Source: Breviolum minutum Mf 1.05b.01
Lineage: Eukaryota; Sar; Dinophyceae; Suessiales; Symbiodiniaceae
NCBI GenBank assembly: GCA_000507305.1
Contig: DF239822.1
Location: 1-64,000 of the forward strand
Reading direction: 5' to 3'
Length of the DNA: 64,000 nucleotides
The notes below the pieces were generated by a model. The model ran no database searches and was not told the origin of the DNA. It saw only the letters and a program-made list of their open reading frames with translations. Shown here piece after piece: positions 55,256 to 64,000 of the stretch (positions within the stretch are counted from its first letter, which is position 1; each line of letters opens with the position of its first letter). A program made the translations under genes and the position numbers.

Positions 55256-55447
55256 CTTGCTTTTCCTACTGAATTTGTGGACCCCAAGTTCTAACCATTG
55301 ACTGAGGAAGTTGTTATCAAGGGGACTCCCAGGGTATCCCTCAATGATCATGGCATCCCAAGATCGAAACGATTAAGGCAGAGTTCTCAAATGGATAGTT
55401 TCCCATCCTATTCACTCTTAACAACATCCGTTTTTTGATTAGAACAT

Positions 55448-55551
55448 TCTGTTGATGGCTGAAATCCTGCACCAGTTAATAGGTAGATTATCCCATTTTT
55501 GCTGGGTTTTCTACATCCCAGGTGGTGCAGGATTCCTTCCATCAACAGTTT
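55448..55551. mobile_element. Family E element
   Basis: TCTGTTGATGGCTGAAATCC to GGATTCCTTCCATCAACAG. Confidence 0.75.
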
Positions 55552-55923
55552 CAATCATATTTCCCATCGATTCATCTCAGTGAACCAGAAACTGTATAGT
55601 CAATATCGCAAATTCGATTTCCTTGAGGTAAGAGTAAGGCAACTTGCTGAAAGCAAACTACCAACGTATAAAGCCTCGAAAACAAACAAACATCAAAATC
55701 AAAAATCAATTCTTCAATTGCAGCCAGCTAGACAAGCTTTATTGGTCAAGTGAGGTTTGCAACGTTTGAAACCACCACCTCCGTAAAAGCCTGGTATAAT
55801 TTCCATTTATCTCCCTTCCAAGTAACAGTCACCACCTGGTACATTTTGAGGATCGGTAATCTCAACCTAAAGCTTCATGTGCCACAATTTGCATCCTGGC
55901 TGGGGGCATGCTTGTTCCCAAAA
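55552..55923. other. Non-coding, fragment of family A
   Basis: A right-end fragment of family A (TTTGAAACCACCACCT) lies at about 55765-55780. No exon seen. Confidence 0.45.
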
Positions 55924-56078
55924 TGGGCCCCTAGAATAGCAGCTATAAGTAGGGGCCCAAAACTCCAAATATAGTGGTTATATGTCGTTATAACTATGAC
56001 CTCAGTATCTAATCCATCTATTTTGCCCATTTGTAGGGGTTGTAACATATATTCAAAACGATTATATATAGGGGCCCA
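55924..56078. mobile_element. Element N, inverted repeat
   Basis: TGGGCCCCTAGAATA to TATATATAGGGGCCCA, about 155 bp. Confidence 0.6.
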
Positions 56079-56918
56079 GTTTTTAAATCCAATTGATAAT
56101 GCTGGAAAACCCGTGTGCTTTTCACCATGAAAAACCGATGATCTCCTGATTCTTATCTGGATGCCACTTCAAAGCCGCTCGACGATACCTTCGAAACGAA
56201 AGTTGAAGAAGAACGATGGGAAGTCAGTTGACGTTTTCTTACAACTCACCTAACTCCACTAAGATCAAGGTATCTTTGTATGTTTACCATTGGCCCCAAA
56301 AACCTACCTTCTTAGAGGTTTTTATGGTGAATAACCGGGTTTTTAGGTTGCCAAAACCCCTCTATCTACTTAACCTACATCTGCCAGTAAAACATAAAAA
56401 TATGACACACCTAGACACATTTTAAAAAACGCTCGAGAAAGAGGGCAAAATAAAAATGCGCTCGAGTTGAAGAAAAGTGTAACAAGTACATATTTTTCTG
56501 TACCACTGGAATGTCCAGGTAAATGTATATAAATCTACCATACATTGATCTGGCCAAATTATACTATTTCACCAACCCAGATTTCCCTGAAATAAGAAAA
56601 TTTCCCTTACTCAACCACCATTTGCTGTGAGGTCGTTTGAGGTCGCTATAATTTGACCAGATTGATCCCATGGGAACTTTATATAGCCCTATTTCCAATG
56701 TCTTGATTGTTGGGCACATTTGGCACTCAATGTTGGATATGAATCAAAGTTTCAAACCACCGAGCAAATCTGTCACAAGGCGCGCCTCCACTGGTTTTAT
56801 GGCAGGGACTCGAATAGTGGTTTGGATTCTTCGATGTGTCTGCTTTGAAAGGACTTTTTTCACATTTTAGTCGCCCAAGAAATAATAGATCAACTTGGAT
56901 TTTGGAAAAAGTACGACT
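56079..56918. other. Mostly non-coding; one weak exon
   Basis: A minus frame at about 56770-56855 (QTHRRIQTTIRVPAIKPVEA) between TTTCAAAG and a GTGGTT donor looks coding. A half palindrome of family B is at 56518-56552. Confidence 0.35.
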
Positions 56919-56975
56919 TGTTCCCCAAATGGTGGTTTCATGGTAATAAACCATGGTAGAAAGTAAGCAAAACAT
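56919..56975. mobile_element. Family F element, core only
   Basis: CCCAAATGGTGGTTTCATGG with the AACCATGGTAGAAAG core. Confidence 0.5.
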
Positions 56976-57207
56976 CATTGATTTTTATGCCTTACAACGA
57001 TGGTGCAGGGTTGAAAGGTAATGACGACTTCTAAGTGATGTCGTCATGGCGAAAGATATAAAAACTGTTTGTGAACGAAGAACTCTTAAAGACCTATACC
57101 TAACAATCCAGACCCCTCCCGATCGAATAGGAATTTTCGGGTTCCAATCCCATCCGAAAAGAATAGGAATGGATCGGGGTAATCCCGAAATCTTAGGACA
57201 TACCTGG

Positions 57208-57304
57208 CTGGTTGGTGGTTTCAACCCATCTGCAACATATTAGTCAAAATGGGAATCTTCCCCAAATAGGGGTGAAAATAAAAATCTTTGAAACCACCAA
57301 CTAG
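57208..57304. mobile_element. Family A element, consensus-like
   Basis: CTGGTTGGTGGTTTCAA to TTGAAACCACCAACTAG; 97 bp. Confidence 0.9.
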
Positions 57305-57841
57305 CTGGATTCTTATGGTATACCTACCTTAATGATTTGATTACCCGAATCGATCCCAATGGGTTTTGGAACAGAAGAAAAATAGCACCATCACACCAGT
57401 ACCAGGTGATTCAATCCATGGCCTTTTGAATCCCCGAATTGGAGGTCATTGGACTTAACCCCTTCAAAGGTCACTTGACCATCCCAAAAAGGTCACTTTG
57501 AATGACCAGGTACTTTTTGGGAATGATAATGGATGTTGGAAAGATCAATTATTTCAAAGTGAGGTTGCATGAGGTTTTCAATATTTTTCAATAGGTTACC
57601 CAAACCATGTGGTTCTTGATGCAGGGCACACCGCAAATCTTCTCTTTTTGGATAGGGGTATTTCACGAAATGCGGCAAATTTCATCTTCAAACCATCCAT
57701 TTTTTAGAGTTTTTGCTGCTAGTTTTCGGGATTTTGTATTTTACACTCCCAAAGCAAAAGAAGAAAAACCATGGCTATATGCGCATCGTTTTGCTGAGAT
57801 ATAGTCGTGTGCGCCGTTTCCGGGCTTTGGCAGAATCTAGG
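57305..57841. other. Non-coding
   Basis: No exon or repeat recognised. Confidence 0.5.
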
Positions 57842-58483
57842 TCAAGACTCTGCACCGAAAGTCACGGCACCTCGCCAACCCTTGCGCGACGCGCTGAGGC
57901 CGCTGAGGGGCAGAACTTCCTGGGGTTGTGCATGGGGCAGCAAAAACATGCCAAAGACCTCGGGGTCGGCAAGGCAAAAAAAAAAAATCCGGGCGGGCCT
58001 TGTTGGCAGATGAGCCGACAACTGGATTGGTCCTTTAGAGGTCAATTTTGGTCGATTTTGCTTGAAAACTGCGTGTTTAGGGCGTCGCATTAGTAGCAAT
58101 GCCCCATCCAGGAAGTTCGTGTGAGAACTCTCGAGCTTGTCGACTAAGTCCCTCACAGCTGTAACAACTTCAACGTTGCTTCGGAAATAGGCTTGTTGTC
58201 TAAGCACTCTCGGAGTGCTTAAACCGTATGCTTGTAACTTTGCTGTCTCTTCCAAGGAGTTCCAATCCTCAGAGGAACTTTTTCATCGACCGGAAAGCTG
58301 CAAAAAATCGGTCGAGGATGGGAACTTTCCACCCCCTTTTTTGCGACGAACTATGGAAGCCAAGTCACGCTTTTTTGATGTCATCCTGCCGGGCCAAACT
58401 TCTGCGTTCACGACAGCAAACCAGGGCTCTTTGTTGAATACCCTACTAAAGGATACTAAAGGTTTAGCGTGGGATTCCCTGTA
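57842..58483 (-). pseudogene. Long ORF interrupted by one in-frame TGA
   Basis: From an ACAG acceptor near 58483 a single minus frame runs for about 210 codons: RVFNKEPWFAVVNAEVWPGR, then RDLASIVRRKKGGGKFPSS, a TGA at about 58308, then SSSEDWNSLEETAKLQAYGL and VEVVTAVRDLVDKLESSHTN, ending at 57842. Sequence before and after the TGA is equally protein-like. The segment is GC-richer than its surroundings and resembles the left-half genes more than the local exons. It could be a decayed gene, a reinserted cDNA, or a gene with stop read-through. Family not recognised. A plus frame (57713-58093) overlaps but has weaker coding character. Confidence 0.5.
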
Positions 58484-58510
58484 AAAAATGTAATAATCCT
58501 GGTGGTTTAC

Positions 58511-58597
58511 TTAGGGAACTAACATATCCCACCTGGGGAAAGCCGGAAAATCATCGACTCAGAAGTGCCTTGCTGGTAGGGGATCTGTTAGTTCCCA
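58511..58597. mobile_element. Family C-related element (short-TIR variant)
   Basis: TTAGGGAACTAACATATCCC to GGGGATCTGTTAGTTCCC. Confidence 0.65.
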
Positions 58598-58967
58598 GAA
58601 AGGTAGCAACAACCAATGATCCCAGCCACTCATTAGATCACGAAGCAATGGATCACTTGAAACTAGCAGTGTTAAGTTTTCCTTTACAGCATGACGATTA
58701 CCTTGCCTAACTTCGTAAAGAGTTGACTGAACATGAGAGATCCTCAAATCTATAGGTTTCCTCCTCAAGCTATCCTAAAGTGAATTTCCCCAAATCCCTT
58801 TTTTGGCCCCCCCCCAAAAATAAAATCAGACAAACCTTTCCCAATGTACTCGTCAACTTTTCCACCCGCAAGACCCTGATGTCCTGACTCGCTTTCTTGT
58901 CAACACCCAAGATGCCATAATAATCTCTTCCCATTGCCTTGCTACACTTGAGCCACGAAAAAAAACC

Positions 58968-59076
58968 TTATTACTTTCCATTATACTGGTTGGTTAACAG
59001 GGATTCTTATAATGGTTTATTATAATCCCCATTAAACTGGGTAGTATAATCCCCTATATATCCAAAACAACCAGGG
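58968..59076. mobile_element. Family G element
   Basis: TTATTACTTTCCATTATACTGG to CCAAAACAACCAG. Confidence 0.7.
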
Positions 59077-60801
59077 GCCCTGTTTCATTGCTCTCTTGAA
59101 ACAAGTCATGCAAAGAGTCGCCGTCGCAGTAAATGTTGGATCGCTGGTGGATTCAGTACAACTGCAACTGGTGAAAATCCTCTGAAAAACTTGGGTATCC
59201 CAAAACAGTACACCATCAACCTACCTGGAACTCCAAACAACCAGTTTTTTATGGCTGTTTCAACTGGATGATTCCAAATCATTACATAAAAAATGGGTGT
59301 TTCACCAAACATCCATTAAAATATCGTTGTTTAGGGTACCAGGTACACAATATTGTCCGCTGTCTGGAACCCCGGAGAAAATTCAATACAGTTGAGAGAT
59401 ATTTGGAGCGAAGAGATATACGATAAAATTTAACATAGAGACCAAAAATTGCCATATCTATATAAAAGGAGTCAATTTTTGTAAGACCCATCATCTTGGG
59501 GTATCCATGTTACTTTTCGGGGGTGTACTTTGACAGCTATGGCTTGCCCCTTCTTACATGAAATCCTGGTTGCTTAAGAACGGGAGTCTCATTTTAAAGG
59601 GAGGATTTCAGGTTCCCTTATGATAGAGCAGAATAATTGTACTTTATATATTCAACTGAACAAGCCAACAACCCTATATCCTTCTAAATTGCATCCTTTC
59701 TGATTGGGGCTACAATTCTGCTAAAATCAGCATGACCAGGTGCCCTCTTTCTGACTGCTGAAACATGCTCAACATGACCGCATCTGGAATGATCCACACC
59801 AATGTAGTATAGCTGAAACAAACTTCCCTCAAAAAGATGAAACATGTGTAAACGTATGTATCTGTATCCATATGTTTGCAAATCTAAACACCATATAATC
59901 TATAACATAGCAACATGTAATTTTCATACATAGATAATCGATATATGTATACACACATTCAATGTATTGCGTGTATTTAAAAAACATATGCAACACAATG
60001 TAATAAATGTTTAACTCCAGCCGATATTTTTTGTCACTCAAGGTGATCCTCCCTGTCCACCTGCCGCCCAAACACCAAGAGCGAACGGAGTCAATGAGGA
60101 AACCCAGGAAGTTCAGTAAAAAGCCATTGGTTTCCCTTAATAAGGCCGGCGGCCAGCTATTAAACCCTTATCCTTAGGGTGGTTCGTTTTGAAACCACCA
60201 CTGCAGTACTTTCTTGATGGATCTGTTAACCATTACATACTTGGATTCGCCAAAATGTTTGTGTTCTAAGCTAAACTGACTTTGGATAGCAACCAACTGT
60301 TTTTTGTGCGTTGTTCCTTTAAAGGATTCCCCCAAAGGCCAAAAGAAAACGGTTGACAAATTTTGAGCTTTGCAAATAGTCATTGAATGTCTTCAAATTC
60401 AAATTTAAAAACATCGCCTTCCATGAACTACACGTCCATCAATGATCGGAATTATCTTCCTTAAGAGTTCCATTTCTGGTAAGAAAAGAAGATGGAAATC
60501 GAACACAAACAAAAACATGTAGCCCCATATCTTTTTCAAGAAAACATATCCTGGAACGGCTATTTCATCAAAAACACAAGATCTCTTTTTCATTCTTTTT
60601 CTATAGAAGTGAGGGGGAAGAACAATTTTCATCCAAGTTTTGCCTAATCTCTATCCCTAAAAAGCGCTGCTTCGAAGTCGAGCCGAAAAACCCGCCGGTT
60701 TTTGCTATGCATTGGAGCTCCATCGATTGAAACCGCAGTAGTCATGGAGTCATGGCGATCCAGGGGCCCCTCCTAAAAACTAACATATCCCCTGAAGAAT
60801 C
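59077..60801. other. Non-coding
   Basis: Decayed family C ends lie at 59430-59526 and a family A fragment at about 60190. No exon recognised. Confidence 0.45.
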
Positions 60802-60909
60802 TATACACCCCAGAAGTTTAACATAGACCCTGAAAAATGGTGGTTGGAAGACTACTTTCCTATTGGGAAAGTAACTTTTCAGGGGCTATGTTAAACTTCG
60901 GGGGGTATA
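60802..60909. mobile_element. Family C element, full length
   Basis: TATACACCCCAGAAGTTTAAC to GTTAAACTTCGGGGGGTATA; preceded by another C end at about 60770-60800. Confidence 0.85.
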
Positions 60910-61335
60910 AAGTTAGTTCCCCGGAAGGTAGGTTGAGATTAAGCATTAAAATAATAGATGCTTTAAGCAGTATTTAGTAGCTCACTGACTCCATATGTTT
61001 CGCATCCATTTATACGCGACTCAAACGAATGGTTGGTTCAGAAGAATTTCTGTTAATGAAACACCTGATGATGAAATGACCTTGATGATGGATCCACCTC
61101 ATTTAAAGACATCCCCAGAATTCTGAAGGGAATACTGGATGAATAACTGTTGCTTTTATAACAAGGCCTTCTTGTTTAGCTATGGGTAGCTTTTGGCTGC
61201 CTCTTTGCCGGCAAAGAATCTGGATATGAAAAGAACCAAATGGAAAACATTTGGAACGCATCACTACACTACCTACATCTGACATTAAAACATGAGTCCT
61301 TTTTGTTTATAGTCTGATCAAATGGTTATATATAA

Positions 61336-61931
61336 TGTTGACCCCGGATTAATAAGAGGCTGGCAGGCCACCAGAGTGCAGTTTTTTATTGATTTATGAA
61401 ATTGAAATATCACAAGTTATCACAAGTTTTCATCATCATATAAAGACATGAAATTTGACTATATATTTTAATGCGTTGTTCCCTGAAGTAAACTTGTTTC
61501 ATTTGAATCAATTAGCTTTCATTATATAGTAACCTTTCCACAAGCACCCTTCTTTGTACAAGCTTTCATCTTTTCAAATGATTGTTGAAAAGTGATTCTT
61601 CTAATGGTCAATTTTANNNNNNNNNNNTTTAAATTCTTAATTCTCTTGTATTCTGGGTGTTTATGACCTTTTGTCCCATCAAAGGGCTTCCACCGGGAAA
61701 GAAACAAGACATTGAACAAATATTACATTAGATAATATCAAATTAGTTTTGAAAACTGCATGAAATTAGCTTTGAAAACTGCACTCTGGTGGCCTTCCGT
61801 ACTGATTAATAAACCCCATGGCCCATGGTTGTTTAATTCGGGGGGGGGTCCCATTTTAAAGGAGATTTATCACTTTTGGGGGTACCCCCCTTAATAATCA
61901 CTATAGGGGTTTACTAATCCGGGGTTGACAT
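61336..61931. mobile_element. Element P, about 600-bp inverted-repeat element
   Basis: Left arm TGTTGACCCCGGATTAATAA then CCACCAGAGTGCAGTTTT; the right side carries the same two blocks inverted (AAAACTGCACTCTGGTGG and AATCCGGGGTTGACA), separated by an extra segment of about 110 bp. The interior has an 11-N gap and a minus frame reading WKPFDGTKGHKHPEYKRI. Confidence 0.65.
61617..61627. other. Small assembly gap (11 N)
   Basis: Undetermined bases inside element P. Confidence 1.
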
Positions 61932-62582
61932 TACTAGATATCGCCATAAACAGTTTTCTATCATACTAGTCGCGGATATGGCTAGGAAAGAATTTATAAG
62001 CTCTTAAGACATAAGATTCTACATAGGTAAATACATATAATATACAATACAAAGCACAAAGCTATTGATGCAACAACGAAACCAACCTGCAAAGCTATCA
62101 AAAATGGGAAAGGAACACAACAACCTCATCGCTTCTCCATACTTTGTCATCTCTCATGGTTTGCAGCTTCAATCCATTTCATCTTTTTGGCTGGACGCCA
62201 TTTTTCACCCCACGCTGATGTCTTTTCTGCCGGTGAATCTCTTGACCGACAAGAGTTTCACCATGTCACTTGTCGCAAGCTACATTAACATTGATTCCCG
62301 TCGAACGACGGATGGATGAGCCATGGTGATTTCACTCCGTCTTGCAAGACCTGGAGTTCTTTATGTTGTAAATCCAATATGAAACTCAACTGTCTTGCCG
62401 TTTGACTAGGGGTTCCGTTCTAGTGGCAGTTGCCATCACTTTTCTGAGGTACCTCCCTAATTCAACAAACAGGAGTTTATTAATCAATTTAAGTATATGA
62501 TTCAGGTACTTTTTGTGCTTTCTTCAGACATGTGTTTACACTCTAGTACACAAACGACAGTACTAGGAATCATATTTCAAGT
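61932..62582. other. Mostly non-coding
   Basis: A minus frame near 62200-62290 (MVKLLSVKRFTGRKDI) is weakly coding. Nothing else recognised. Confidence 0.4.
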
Positions 62583-62698
62583 CCATACTGTTGATGGAAG
62601 AAATCCGAAACGACCACCTGACATGTCTGAAACCCTGCAAATCATGGGAAATTTACCCATATCAACCGGTGGGGGATTTCAGCCATCAACAGTATCTC
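62583..62698. mobile_element. Family E element
   Basis: CATACTGTTGATGGAAGAAA to CAGCCATCAACAGTATC. Confidence 0.75.
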
Positions 62699-63237
62699 AT
62701 GAATTCATTTGACAACAGTTTTTTTCTTATCTCCTAATATCAAAGGGATCAACAGGCCAACCACCTCATCGATAACTCCTTAAGCCAAAAGCACACAGAA
62801 CAACCAATCAGGAGATGGATTATGATTCTTTCCGTCACTTTTTATCCAACGCAAAACAACTTACTCAGCCACATGACCCTTAAATAAAAGTTTAAACTTT
62901 AATCTTTACTACCTTTAATCCGTAATCCCCCAAAAAAAGCTTGAATTCAAACTAAGCCTGCCTTATATAATGCCTGAGTAAATTATCAGAAAGTTCCCGT
63001 TTTTTGTTTCTCCAACCGTTTCACTTAAACCCCATTTTGGCTCAGATCTTCCACCGTCAGAGCCGCCACTTTGAGCTTCTCAACTCCCCACGTCAAAGTG
63101 GTCGTTTCCTGGTCAGTTGGGGGATGTTAGGATTGATGCTTACAAGGCGTCTACGATAACAGGAAACTTGGGAATACACATTTTGGGAGGTTGCTTGGCT
63201 GCAGTTATTTTTTAGTTATTTGTCTTAATGACTCATA
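62699..63237. other. Non-coding; spliced-leader-like 13-mer
   Basis: 63032-63044 (plus) is CCATTTTGGCTCA, identical to the core of the dinoflagellate spliced leader. No ORF begins directly after it. Confidence 0.4.
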
Positions 63238-63238
63238 C

Positions 63239-63292
<54 letters not shown>
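63238..63292. repeat. GAT trinucleotide microsatellite
   Basis: About 18 copies of GAT/ATG. Confidence 0.95.
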
Positions 63293-63293
<1 letters not shown>

Positions 63294-63559
63294 CATATCA
63301 GTCCATACTACCATGACAAACAACAGAAAAGACCAAATCCAATGGTTTGTTTGCTTGAGAGATGCTTTTTCAGCTTCGAACCCAATATACCTGAAGAACC
63401 CTGAGACATAAACTACAATCATTCTTCATAAGCTCCAGTTGGCTTCGTCTTGACACAGTTCACAAATGGTGGGTCACGGCCCTGAATTGATGGGTCCAAT
63501 AGTCAGAGGTTTTTCCTAAGTAGTTTCTGTACCTGACATTTCACGCATTCCCAAACTCT

Positions 63560-63630
63560 CAACGAATGGTATATTATCTACCTTTACAAAAAAAACCAAC
63601 CAAATGGAGATAAATATACCATACATTGAG
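63560..63630. mobile_element. Family B palindrome, shortened
   Basis: ATGGTATATTATCTACC to GATAAATATACCATACATT. Confidence 0.6.
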
Positions 63631-63789
63631 TGTCTGGGATTTGGAAGTGGATGATGAAACATCTACTTCCAACAAAAAAATAATTACAACACCCGCTGAT
63701 CAAATAGCTTGTGTGGGCATTTGTTTGGAAGGCCGGTTTGGTACCACCGCCTTTTCCACCAAGAAAAAAATGCCCGGGTCTTCCTCACA

Positions 63790-63880
63790 CTTCCCAATCA
63801 ATTCCCGTGGCGCACTCGGGCATCAATTTCCGCAAGAGTTCCGGCTTGCAGCTACTCATCTCCTTCGAAAGGGGGTGGAC
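63790..63880 (-). other. Possible exon
   Basis: The minus frame EMSSCKPELLRKLMPECATG, then IDWE, ends before a GTGTGAGG donor. Short and unplaced. Confidence 0.3.
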
Positions 63881-64000
63881 AACACCACTACCAGAAACCG
63901 AAAGAAAAAAAACACCGAAACCCAGTTACTAAACCATTTTTTATCTAAAATGTTGATGTATCAACTCCCCATACTCCATACCGGTGAATTGTTCTCCTCA

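Noticed and set aside
61522..61719. Transposase fragment inside element P
   Set aside because: Only 65 codons with an N gap; Lys-rich but no catalytic motif visible.

Overview
The window looks like nuclear DNA of a dinoflagellate-type alveolate. The evidence is circumstantial: long one-direction gene runs with short spacers, at least one intron that seems to use a GA-AG border, two short matches to the core of the dinoflagellate spliced leader, a free-standing Dcm-like cytosine methyltransferase, and a dense population of short inverted-repeat elements that resemble introners. There is no rRNA, tRNA, CRISPR array or viral gene that I can recognise. No database search was possible, so taxon and families are inferred from motifs.

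The window has two unlike halves joined by a 521-base N gap (18832-19352). The left half (1-18831) is gene-dense and intron-poor, with every supported gene on the minus strand. In transcription order (right to left) it holds: a basic/acidic low-complexity protein (18789-18250), a small protein with a possible membrane segment in its first exon (18163-17529), a zinc-finger/RS-rich protein Z3 (16339-15647), a C5 cytosine DNA methyltransferase (15391-14159), a three-exon hAT-like transposase (13433-10212), a short one-pass membrane protein (8366-8064), two more zinc-finger/RS-rich paralogues Z2 (7137-6151) and Z1 (5565-4708), a four-exon protein of unknown function (4323-1386), and a lysine/glutamate-tailed protein (1327-854). 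Between the genes are microsatellites and three arrays of tiny hairpins. Two of these arrays consist of 12-14 bp units with a CGNA loop whose stems change in a base-pair-preserving way, and both lie just upstream of a Z paralogue.

The right half (19353-64000) is AT-richer and repeat-rich. It carries at least ten families of roughly 80-150 bp palindromic elements (called A-J here), plus larger inverted-repeat elements (K-N, P). Coding sequence is present only as short exons of about 60-180 bp, again on the minus strand. The one recognisable gene is a DnaJ/Hsp40-type chaperone (about 36885 to 31807), whose C-terminal substrate-binding domains are split over four exons by introns filled with these elements. 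Further exon-like segments (20.4, 22.3, 38.9, 43.6, 44.7, 47.0, 49.1 and 58 kb) cannot be named.

How it fits together: the left half reads like a block of mobile-element-related and DNA-modification genes, with a methyltransferase, a transposase and three paralogous nucleic-acid-binding-type zinc-finger proteins on one strand. The right half reads like ordinary host genes expanded by introner-like insertions. Because the change of regime coincides with the N gap, either a real boundary or a scaffold misjoin is possible.
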